From NCBI GenBank assembly GCA_012799365.1, contig JAAZLJ010000106.1, forward strand, positions 1-35,498: DNA of 35,498 nt, given 5' to 3'. This DNA is from Syntrophomonadaceae bacterium (GTDB lineage Bacteria; Bacillota; Syntrophomonadia; Syntrophomonadales; Syntrophothermaceae). Position 1 is the first letter of the stretch; every line of letters starts with the position of its first letter. The position numbers and the translations under genes were made by a program. The notes beneath the pieces are model-generated. The model had not been told where the DNA came from. It did not search any database and saw only the letters and a list, made by a program, of their open reading frames with translations. Positions 29,101-34,731 of this stretch are shown here, one piece after another.

Positions 29101-29941
29101 GATTGATGAAGGGCAGTTCCAGCTGCATATTCTGGGGGAAACCGAAGCGGGTGGTCTGATTCCCGTTATCGACCAACCGGTAGATTGGCTGCAATCGGTT
29201 AGCCAGGGTTCTTTACTGGAAACAGGCCCGCATGCAGGCGAGGTGGAACGGCGCTTATCCTGGCAGTATCCTTATCAGAAAACAGTAGGGAAAGCGGCCA
29301 AGGCCACCGTTACAGAAGTAAAACGCATCTTCGATGAGTTGCAAGAGGAAGCCGGGGGTTTTACACGGGAGATAGTCTTCACTACTCAGCCCCGGTTTAT
29401 GCAGGATTCCCGGGGGCTAACCCCGGCGGAACGCGGCATAGCTATGCATACCGTTTTGCAGCATTTAGACTTGCAAGGTTCCTTGAACCAGGAAGCAATA
29501 AAAGAACAAGTTGCCCAATTGGTAGTGAAGGAACTTCTGACCCGGGAAGAAGCGGCTGTAATTGATGTTCCAGCTATTGTTCGCCTATTCGAGGGAGAAT
29601 TAGGGCAGCGCCTGGTTCAAGCCCGGGAAGTGCTGCGGGAAGTTCCGTTCAGTATGGCTATTCCAGTTCATGTGATTCATCCGGAACTGCCGAAAGATAG
29701 CGGGGAAAATATAGTAGTTCAAGGGGTTATAGACTGCCTGGCCGATGAGGGAGATGGCTTTTTGTTGGTAGATTACAAGACCGATTGGCTGGGGGGGCCG
29801 GGACGTTTAGAGAAACTAACCGACTTCTACCGTTCTCAGCTTCTGCTTTATGCCCGGGCAGTAGAAACCATTCTTAAACAACCGGTTAAAGAAAAATACC
29901 TGTATTTTCTTTCGCAGGGCGTGACCTGGAAGATCGATTGA
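26162..29941 (+). CDS. addA: AddA, ATP-dependent helicase-nuclease subunit A
   Basis: 1259 residues, a UvrD-type helicase with a C-terminal RecB-like nuclease. Walker A SAAAGAGKTAVLVERV, motif Ia region VTFTNAAAAEMRERIG, GTLHSFC, Walker B VDEYQDIN, VGDVKQSIYRFR, and the later motifs MSIHKSKGLEFPVVF and LLYVAMTRAREKLYL are all present. The nuclease site is LVDYKTDW (D1204, K1206). With AddB it resects double-strand breaks for RecA, the Gram-positive counterpart of RecBCD. No terminator in the plain form follows; the structured units at 30038-30491 come next. Confidence 0.97.
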   Translation: MSAIEWSDEQKDAIDHRGGSLLLSAAAGAGKTAVLVERVITRLTDAVEPVDVDRVLIVTFTNAAAAEMRERIGRELSRQVEKGEDVRHLRRQLTLLNHAAIGTLHSFCLEVVRQYFYRLDLNPDFRIADEGEAELLQLAVLEELLEVRYQDEDNQDFLALVDCYGGERNDADLIDIVLKVYRFSCSHPWPELWLAQAAASMTAAEGKLDNYPWARGLKQSLALDLKAACLSLRQAVELCSCPGGPAPYLENLRPELEMVEGLGQACEGPWQNLYASFQAVSFPRLKAVRKSDMVDPELQEQVKALRNQAKKVVNQIKEDYFDQSPERYWQDLQQMAPIIRALIHLVQDFGENFIRAKKRRAIVDFNDLEHYCLKLLLDEEAEPGELVPSSIARELQEHFVEVMVDEYQDINAVQEAILQLVSRGSRGEPNVFMVGDVKQSIYRFRLADPNLFMEKYRRFGVEKGQPERRINLKENFRSSASVVDGVNFIFRQIMTPYVGEMSYNQEAELVCGRKEPGGEHPKQLLASDVEVYIIDRGKESSQPYELGEQENGEVEPGEVDEDQGLLENAELEARLVASLIQDLHEGGRCLWDQKQNRYRSIEYTDIAVLMRTTSGVANLFMDELQRAGIPTYAELGSGYFGSSEIETIMSLLQVIDNPRQDIPLAAVLRSSLVGLSAGELAAIRCIESENEFHQAVIAAAAPPEERAVETKSMGLKEETRVKLAVFLENLVRWRTLARQERMTTLLARIYEETGYYDYVGGLPGGVQRQANLRLLQAWAGKYEATVFRGLFYFLRFIERLRESGRDMGSARTLSENEDVVRIMSIHKSKGLEFPVVFVAGMGRQFNLMDLRQTILMHKELYIGPQFVDPDLAVTYPTLAKLALRRKIRLETLAEEMRLLYVAMTRAREKLYLVGTVRNLESEARKWYWLANSAEESESLPENGLAGAAHYLDWIGPALCRHPASGLLWNAADIDDGPGKLIDEGQFQLHILGETEAGGLIPVIDQPVDWLQSVSQGSLLETGPHAGEVERRLSWQYPYQKTVGKAAKATVTEVKRIFDELQEEAGGFTREIVFTTQPRFMQDSRGLTPAERGIAMHTVLQHLDLQGSLNQEAIKEQVAQLVVKELLTREEAAVIDVPAIVRLFEGELGQRLVQAREVLREVPFSMAIPVHVIHPELPKDSGENIVVQGVIDCLADEGDGFLLVDYKTDWLGGPGRLEKLTDFYRSQLLLYARAVETILKQPVKEKYLYFLSQGVTWKID

Positions 29942-30000
29942 GTAATGAATAATTAGACGCAGAGGACGCAGATGGCGCAAACAATTACTAAACTAAAAAT

Positions 30001-30032
30001 AACGTGTGTAACCCGAAGCGACATATGAAACC
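30001..30032 (+). repeat. Left-end remnant of the inverted-repeat element
   Basis: GTGTG-TAACCCG-AAGCGACATA followed by GAA and CC matches the left end of the element at 32461-32496 with a few gaps and transitions. It is preceded by ACGCAGAGGACGCAGATGG (29956-29974), a relaxed version of the motif found before the other copies. No right end is nearby; the structured unit begins six bases later. The whole gap 29942-30754 (813 bp) has no convincing gene. Confidence 0.55.
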
Positions 30033-30037
30033 AAAAA

Positions 30038-30218
30038 AGCCCGCAAGCATAACCGGTTAGAACCGGTGATTACAGAAATCTGTAATCGAGCTTACGGGCT
30101 TTATTGTAAGCCGAATTTCTGCAGCTACCCGGGTTTTATGCCACTTACAGAACCAAGGATTTATCCTGGTTACAGGAACCCTGGTCTGTGAGGACCTGCT
30201 TACTATCTTCGGCTTACA
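30038..30218. ncRNA. Structured unit 1: three-way junction plus long closed stem (candidate RNA)
   Basis: An outer stem (30038-30048 with 30090-30100, 10 of 11 paired) encloses two hairpins, ACCGGT/ACCGGT (30052-30067) and GATTACAG/CTGTAATC (30068-30087): a three-way junction. Five bases on, an 11-bp perfect stem (30105-30115 with 30208-30218) closes a 92-base interior that can fold into a long rod (30144-30158 with 30180-30192) or a second pair of hairpins. The strand is undecided. On the minus strand the single outer-stem mismatch becomes a G-U wobble and the stem is followed by six T; on the plus strand an interior A-C becomes a U-G wobble. The minus strand has -10-like TATACT upstream (30245-30250 on +). 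No known family recognised; 6S RNA is worth testing. Confidence 0.45.
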
Positions 30219-30319
30219 CTCTTAGTTTACCCGGGAATGCAGTTAGTATACATAATTTTATAAAGCTAAAATGGAAAATTATAAGCAGTTATTTATAAAG
30301 GGAACTGTGATCATTAATA

Positions 30320-30491
30320 GACCCGCAAGCCATCTATATCAAACCGGATTCCACCGGATTTGAGAAACTCTCAAAGAGATAAACGGGCTTGCGGGTCCAG
30401 TTGAGACCGGAGCCAGGCAGGGTTAATACCAGAAGAGTTTTTAATTCTTCTCTTATCAGGTGTGCAACCTGAATCCTGTGGTTCCGGTCTC
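30320..30491. ncRNA. Structured unit 2: paralogue of unit 1 (candidate RNA)
   Basis: The order of unit 1 is repeated 282 bp later. A perfect 12-bp outer stem (30320-30331 with 30386-30397), with ATCT/AGAT inside, encloses two hairpins: CCGG/CCGG (30344-30357) and TTTGAGA/TCTCAAA (30359-30375). Five bases after the junction, GAGACCGGA (30403-30411) pairs with TCCGGTCTC (30483-30491) and closes an interior that contains further stems such as AGAAGA/TCTTCT. The shared CCCGCAAGC arm and CCGG hairpin tie it to unit 1, while the other stems differ in sequence but keep pairing, as expected for a conserved structure. Confidence 0.45.
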
Positions 30492-30674
30492 TAATTGTAA
30501 TATGCCCCGTAGTTGAAATTTTATACAACAAAAAATAATTTTTAACCGATGCTGTAATTACCAATTGAAAATGGTTAATAGACACCGAATTCCCGGCACT
30601 TGCGCCGGTATTTTCGTACTCTTCTGTTCCTGTTCGGTTCAGGTTTTTTATAAAATATTGATTTAACTGGCCGA

Positions 30675-30705
30675 GATTAGCACTTCCGATGGAAAAGGCA
30701 TAATA
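30675..30705 (+). promoter_or_regulatory. Candidate sigma-F/sigma-G promoter of dacF
   Basis: GGCATAATA (30697-30705) is an ideal forespore-sigma -10 element. The -35 is weaker: GATTA (30675-30679, consensus GHATR) with a 19-base spacer. Bacillus dacF is transcribed by sigma-F from an equivalent position. Confidence 0.5.
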
Positions 30706-30754
30706 CCCCGTTTGTAAAAATAGATTAACTAAAAAGGGATCAGGGGGTATAGGA

Positions 30755-31912
30755 GTGAGAAGGACGAGGTGGGTATCTTGTGGGATGGTTCTGGCGTTGG
30801 TTTTAGTGCTGGTGTTTCCGATGGCGGTGGCGGGGACGGAAAAAGCGGCTGATCTGGAGGTAACAGCCGAGTCATGTGTTTTATTAGAGGCTGACTCGGG
30901 GCAGATTTTGTATACGAAAAATCCCGACCAGCGGTTGGCACCGGCCAGTATGACCAAGCTGATGACTCTGATTCTGGCCTGCGAAGATCTGGAAAAAGGA
31001 AAGGTGGGACTCAAAGACCAGGTGGTGACCAGCGAAGAAGCCTGGCGGCTGGGCGGATCCCAGATCTGGTTGGAACCGGGGGAAGAAATGAGTTTTGAGG
31101 ATATGCTCATTGCTATCGCGGTGGGTTCGGCCAACGATGCCTGTGTGGCAGTGGCCGAACATCTGGAAGGCAGCCATGAGGCATTTGTGGCCCGGATGAA
31201 TGCGGAGGCTCAAAAAATGGGACTCAAGAATACGCATTTTGTAAATTCCTATGGGCTGCCGGCCGAGGGGCACTATTCGTGCGCTCGAGACATGGCGGTG
31301 ATGGGTCGCTATGCGCTTCGCTTTCCCAAATTGATGGAATTTTCCGCTATTAAGGAATACCATCTGCGGCAGGGCGATCTGGTGCTGTATAATACCAATA
31401 AGTTATTATGGTATTATCCCGGAGCGGATGGGTTCAAGACGGGCTGGACCAATGAGGCCAGGTTCTGCCTGGTAGCAACGGCCAAAAGAGACGGATTGAG
31501 ACTGGTCAGTGCGGTGTTTGCGGCCCCCGACAAGGGAGGTAATTTCCGTGATTCCATGAAGCTTTTTAACTATGGTTTTGCCCGATATGCTTATCGCAGC
31601 TTTTTCGGCGCAGGTAGTCAGTGCGGGATGGTAAGGGTAGGCAAAGGGGTGGAAGACCAGGTGGAAGCGGTAGCAGCCGAACAGGTGGGGGCAGCCTGTC
31701 CTCGGGGCCAGGAAAAAAAGATAACTTATACTGCGGATCTGCCCGGTTACGTAAATGCTCCGGTTAAAAAGGGGCAAAGGCTGGGAGAGATTTCGATATA
31801 TAATGATGGGAAGCTGATCAAAAAAGTCAATCTGGTGGCTTATAAAGCAGTGGATCGGGGAGGACTGATACGGCAGCTCGGTAAGACCATGGGGAAGATA
31901 TTTCTCATTTAA
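30755..31912 (+). CDS. dacF: D-alanyl-D-alanine carboxypeptidase, DacF-type
   Basis: 385 residues. A cleavable signal peptide is obvious (MRRTRW, hydrophobic core ALVLVLVFPMAVAG). The S11 peptidase motifs are S65-M-T-K68, S125-A-N127 and K228-T-G; these are the acylation serine, general base and third motif of low-molecular-weight penicillin-binding proteins. A C-terminal PBP5-type beta domain and a short final hydrophobic/amphipathic stretch (GKIFLI) that could touch the membrane follow. It trims the terminal D-Ala of peptidoglycan stems, and DacF-type enzymes set cortex cross-linking. Lying just upstream of spoIIAA, as in Bacillus, supports DacF. AGGGGG at 30742-30747 serves GTG 30755. Confidence 0.93.
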   Translation: MRRTRWVSCGMVLALVLVLVFPMAVAGTEKAADLEVTAESCVLLEADSGQILYTKNPDQRLAPASMTKLMTLILACEDLEKGKVGLKDQVVTSEEAWRLGGSQIWLEPGEEMSFEDMLIAIAVGSANDACVAVAEHLEGSHEAFVARMNAEAQKMGLKNTHFVNSYGLPAEGHYSCARDMAVMGRYALRFPKLMEFSAIKEYHLRQGDLVLYNTNKLLWYYPGADGFKTGWTNEARFCLVATAKRDGLRLVSAVFAAPDKGGNFRDSMKLFNYGFARYAYRSFFGAGSQCGMVRVGKGVEDQVEAVAAEQVGAACPRGQEKKITYTADLPGYVNAPVKKGQRLGEISIYNDGKLIKKVNLVAYKAVDRGGLIRQLGKTMGKIFLI

Positions 31913-31924
31913 TTCCAGGTACTG

Positions 31925-31954
31925 GAAGGAATTAGCCTCCTGGGTGTAGAATGC
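31925..31954 (+). promoter_or_regulatory. Candidate sigma-H promoter of the spoIIA operon
   Basis: GAAGGAATT (31925-31933) fits the sigma-H -35 consensus RNAGGAWWW at every position. After a 12-base spacer, GTAGAATGC (31946-31954) fits the core RNNGAAT of the -10. Bacillus spoIIA is transcribed by sigma-H with Spo0A from this same dacF-spoIIAA gap. Confidence 0.65.
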
Positions 31955-32025
31955 TGTAAAAGAACCAAGGTGCAGTGAGCGGCTTTGTTATTGCATTTGG
32001 TTTCTATGCCGGGAGGTGAGCTGCT

Positions 32026-32358
32026 GTGAATCTGGATATAAAAATAATCAAAGATACTTTGATGGTCAGAGTAGGCGGAGAAATGGACATGTTGGTGGCA
32101 GACCAGCTGCGTTATGAGATAGACCGGGTCATACGCGGGAAAAATATTCGGAATCTGATCCTGGATATGGAAGCGGTTACTTTTATGGATAGTGCTGGTC
32201 TGGCCGTGATCCTGGGAAGGTACAAGAAGATGGCGGCCAGCGGAGGCAAGATGTATATAATTAAAGCTCGGCCCGGGGTAAAGAAGGTTTTGGAGCTTTC
32301 TGGGGTGGACAAGCTGGTGGCCATCTGCACGGATGAAAAGGATATAATAAATCTATAA
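32026..32358 (+). CDS. spoIIAA: Anti-sigma factor antagonist SpoIIAA
   Basis: 110 residues, a single STAS domain. The phosphorylation loop reads FMDSAGLAVILGRYK; S56 aligns with the serine (S58 in Bacillus) phosphorylated by SpoIIAB. The second residue of the usual DSSG is alanine here, which leaves the phosphoacceptor intact. Unphosphorylated SpoIIAA binds SpoIIAB and frees sigma-F in the forespore. GGGAGGTGA upstream serves GTG 32026. Unusually, the gene is separated from spoIIAB by 444 bp containing a mobile-element-like insertion. Confidence 0.95.
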   Translation: MNLDIKIIKDTLMVRVGGEMDMLVADQLRYEIDRVIRGKNIRNLILDMEAVTFMDSAGLAVILGRYKKMAASGGKMYIIKARPGVKKVLELSGVDKLVAICTDEKDIINL

Positions 32359-32460
32359 TCGGTGTAATCATAAACGTACCATGTAGGTTATGTAGTAAAA
32401 TTGACGCAGATAACACTGAATATTATGAAAACGCTGAAGAAACAAAATAACTCTGCAAAG

Positions 32461-32724
32461 GGAGTGTGGTAACCCGGCGAAGCGACATACGAAGCCGACG
32501 ATGTTTCGGCAAGTGCCGAGCGTATCGAAGGCGAAGCCTGAGCGCCGGCCGAAGCCGACGTCGCAGTACACGGCGAAGCCGAGGGCTGTGAAACGGAGCG
32601 AGAAACAGGAGGTTTCGAGCAGGGAGAACTGAGTGCATGGACGCCGAATTTCGACCGATCACACCGAGGTAAGCTGATGTACTGCAGTCGACGAGTCCGG
32701 GAGCGAGCGGGTTAGCCACACTCC
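32461..32724. mobile_element. MITE-like element between spoIIAA and spoIIAB
   Basis: The ends form an imperfect terminal inverted repeat: GGAGTGTGG-TAACCCG at 32461-32476 and its complement CGGGTTAGCCACACTCC at 32708-32724, differing by one inserted base. The ~264-bp interior is distinctly GC-rich and repeats GAAGCC-containing blocks (32491, 32533, 32551, 32575), with small hairpins such as AGGC-GAA-GCCT (32529-32539). It encodes no plausible protein. Single ends of the same family occur at 4246-4302 and 30001-30032 and a decayed one near 12213. The left flank (32402-32420) carries a relaxed GCAGAT..ACTGAAT motif. No target duplication was evident. Confidence 0.6.
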
Positions 32725-32729
32725 AATAA
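32673..32729 (+). repeat. Dispersed 57-bp repeat, copy B
   Basis: The right end of the element above, matching 4246-4302 at 52 of 57 positions. The match extends five bases beyond the inverted repeat (AATAA) on the outside, which suggests either a preferred target or an element end slightly further out than I placed it. Confidence 0.75.
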
Positions 32730-32802
32730 TGTACCATTAGATGAACGCAGAGTAATTCACAGATAGGGGGTGTTCCAGCGCGCAGGGTGCGGCTGGGAGA
32801 TT

Positions 32803-33249
32803 ATGAGACTTAAAAATCATGTGCGTCTGGAGTTTTTTAGTCGGCCGGAGAATGTATCATTGGCCCGAACTTGTGCCGCTGCTTGTGCAGCCCAGGTCGA
32901 CTGTACGTTGGATGAAATGGAGGAAATCAAACTGGTGGTCTCGGAGGCGGTCTCCAACTGTATCATTCACGGGTACGACAACCGGGCCGACGAGAAAATT
33001 GTTATGGAGCTAAATCTTTATGAAAATGAGAATTTGGAGATAATCATTTATGACTACGGTCGGGGTATAGATGATATCGACCAGGCATTACAGCCGGCTT
33101 ACTCATCGGTGCCCGGGCACATGGGCATGGGTTTTGTTTTTATGAAATCATTTATGGATTATATGAACGTTGAGTCGTCTCCCGGGGACGGAACGACGGT
33201 GAAGCTAACCCGCAACCTGGGTCAGCGCAGCAACCAGGCCCTGGCTTGA
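32803..33249 (+). CDS. spoIIAB: Anti-sigma-F factor/serine kinase SpoIIAB
   Basis: 148 residues, GHKL-type ATPase. N box EEIKLVVSEAVSNCIIHGY, G1 box IIIYDYGRGIDD and G2 box GHMGMGFVFMKSFMD are all intact. It holds sigma-F inactive with ATP and phosphorylates SpoIIAA. The frame is open from GTG 32770, but homology begins at ATG 32803 (MRLKNHVRLEF). The only ribosome binding site is GGGAG at 32795-32799, three bases from the ATG, closer than ideal. With the insertion upstream, translational coupling to spoIIAA is lost. sigF follows 13 bases after the stop codon. Confidence 0.95.
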   Translation: MRLKNHVRLEFFSRPENVSLARTCAAACAAQVDCTLDEMEEIKLVVSEAVSNCIIHGYDNRADEKIVMELNLYENENLEIIIYDYGRGIDDIDQALQPAYSSVPGHMGMGFVFMKSFMDYMNVESSPGDGTTVKLTRNLGQRSNQALA

Positions 33250-33262
33250 GGGGTGAAGGGCT

Positions 33263-33997
33263 GTGCAAGAGCAACTGAGCCAGGAAAGGGTGGAGGAACT
33301 CATCCGGGCGGCCCAGGAGGGTGAGCGCCAGGCGGAGGAAGAGATATTTACTGCTAATCTGGGTCTGGTGTATATGGCTCTGGAAAGATTTAAGAATACT
33401 CCGTACGATTTTGAGGATCTTTTTCAGATCGGGGCTATTGGTCTGCTGAAGGCTATAGCCAGGTTTGATTTCAGTTATAATGTGCGATTCTCTACTTATG
33501 CTGTACCGATGATAATCGGGGAGATCAAGCGCTATCTGCGTGATGATGGTGCGCTAAAAGTACAGAGAAGTCTCAAAGAGGTCTATTTTAAGGCGAAACG
33601 AGCTCAGGATCGGCTGCGGGCGGAGACGGGGCAGGATCCGACTATTGGTGAAATTGCCGAGCTCCTGGGCTGTGAAACGGAGGATATTGTGATGGCGTTG
33701 GAGGCTTGCCAGACTCCGGCCTACATCTATGATGTTCTACCGGGAGAAGACCGGGAGCAGCCGCTGCAGGTCATCGACAAACTCAGGGATCCGGTTCCCC
33801 GAGATGATTTTTTGGATAAGTTAGCTTTGAAAGAAGCGATAATGAAGTTGGAAAGCCGGGAACAGCAGATCATTTTGCGCCGTTTCTTCAACGATGAGAC
33901 CCAGTCGGTCATTGCTGCCGATCTGGGCATCTCCCAGGTTCAGGTCTCCCGATTGGAGAAAAAGGCTTTGAAAAAACTCAAGGCTTTACTGGCTTGA
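33263..33997 (+). CDS. sigF: RNA polymerase sigma-F factor
   Basis: 244 residues, sigma-70 family. Region 2 is EDLFQIGAIGLLKAIARFD and VRFSTYAVPMIIGEIKRYLRDDG; region 3 includes RLRAETGQDPTIGEIAELLG; region 4 ends in QSVIAADLGISQVQVSRLEKKAL, the helix-turn-helix for the -35 box. The MIIGEIKRYLRDDG form and the position third after spoIIAA and spoIIAB identify it as sigma-F, the first forespore-specific sigma factor, rather than sigma-G or sigma-B. GTG 33263 lies behind GAGGGGTGAAGGG. Confidence 0.95.
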   Translation: MQEQLSQERVEELIRAAQEGERQAEEEIFTANLGLVYMALERFKNTPYDFEDLFQIGAIGLLKAIARFDFSYNVRFSTYAVPMIIGEIKRYLRDDGALKVQRSLKEVYFKAKRAQDRLRAETGQDPTIGEIAELLGCETEDIVMALEACQTPAYIYDVLPGEDREQPLQVIDKLRDPVPRDDFLDKLALKEAIMKLESREQQIILRRFFNDETQSVIAADLGISQVQVSRLEKKALKKLKALLA

Positions 33998-34143
33998 CTG
34001 GCAACAGGCTGCGCATGCGAGTTGAGACGGTATGTTGCGTTCATTGCTGATTTGATCATCAGTGGTATTGCCAGCCAAGTATTATAACAGTATTTTATGG
34101 AGTGTTTTATATTATCTGTTTTCATCTATGGTTTCAAAGACAG

Positions 34144-34174
34144 AGCAGGTACATTTGTACCTGCTATTTTTTTT
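34144..34174 (+). terminator. Rho-independent terminator of the spoIIA operon
   Basis: AGCAGGTAC (34144-34152) and GTACCTGCT (34157-34165) form a perfect 9-bp stem with loop ATTT, followed by A and a long T run. It lies ~145 bases after sigF; the stretch between shows no gene. Confidence 0.9.
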
Positions 34175-34201
34175 GGGGATTATGGCTTGTTTAGCGAATT
34201 C

Positions 34202-34231
34202 GTATAAACCGGTGGGAATATTCGCATAATA
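34202..34231 (+). promoter_or_regulatory. Candidate sigma-G promoter of spoVAC-spoVAD
   Basis: GTATA (34202-34206) and CATAATA (34225-34231) are separated by 18 bases and fit the forespore consensus GHATR-N17/18-CATNHTA completely. The Bacillus spoVA operon is transcribed by sigma-G. The leader to spoVAC is short, about 15 bases. Confidence 0.65.
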
Positions 34232-34253
34232 GCAGGGGAAGAAGGTGATTCCG

Positions 34254-34724
34254 ATGACAGATATGAGTGAACAGACCAAATTGCAAAAAGAAGCAGCTAA
34301 AGAGTACGACGAACTGGTGAAATCTCTGGGGGCGCGTCCACCGGTGCTGAAGAATTGTATCTGGGCTTTTACCGTCGGTGGTCTGATATGTGTCCTGGGA
34401 CAGGGCCTTCTGAACTTTTTTGAATTGCAGGGCCTGGCTGCCCTGGAGGCTGGCTCAGCTGCATCGATGACCCTGATTTTTCTGGGGGCTTTGCTGACTG
34501 GTATCGGAGTATACGATACGATTGGCAAATATGCAGGGGCTGGTTCTATCATACCGATTACCGGTTTTGCCAACAGTATTGTAGCCGCGGCCATGGAGTT
34601 TAAACGGGAGGGATTCGTGTTCGGAATGGGGGCGAGGATGTTTCAGATCGCCGGGCCGGTACTGGTTTTCGGTACTATTACTGCATCACTAATTGGTCTT
34701 ATAGCTTTTATTTTCAAGGGGTGA
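34254..34724 (+). CDS. spoVAC: Stage V sporulation protein AC
   Basis: 156 residues from ATG 34254; the frame is also open from GTG 34245, and both have acceptable purine-rich sequence upstream, so the start is uncertain. A hydrophilic N-terminus (~40 residues) is followed by four or so membrane segments, with conserved-looking stretches FTVGGLICVLGQ, SIIPITGFANSIVAAAMEFK and GPVLVFGT. SpoVA proteins sit in the inner spore membrane and move calcium-dipicolinic acid in and out; SpoVAC has been described as a mechanosensitive channel. Directly followed by spoVAD. The order spoVAC-spoVAD without spoVAA/AB upstream is usual for Clostridia. Confidence 0.93.
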   Translation: MTDMSEQTKLQKEAAKEYDELVKSLGARPPVLKNCIWAFTVGGLICVLGQGLLNFFELQGLAALEAGSAASMTLIFLGALLTGIGVYDTIGKYAGAGSIIPITGFANSIVAAAMEFKREGFVFGMGARMFQIAGPVLVFGTITASLIGLIAFIFKG

Positions 34725-34731
34725 GTCGGGG

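Noticed and set aside
30105-30491. T-box, cobalamin riboswitch, RNase P or tmRNA
   Set aside because: I looked for the T-box AGGGTGGNACCGCG sequence, cobalamin box, RNase P core and tmRNA ends and found none. No downstream gene on either strand fits riboswitch control.
30334-31134. 266-residue minus-strand frame as a real gene
   Set aside because: Its ATG and first ~125 codons lie antisense inside dacF, there is no ribosome binding site, and no family is recognised. It is kept only as a low-interest finding for the part outside dacF.
32423-32737. 104-residue minus-strand frame within the inverted-repeat element
   Set aside because: It is arginine/leucine-rich low-complexity translation of the GC-rich repeat, and it shares its N-terminal peptide (NPLAPGLV.CSTSA) with the frame over repeat copy A at 4002-4292. 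This is a repeat artefact, not a gene.
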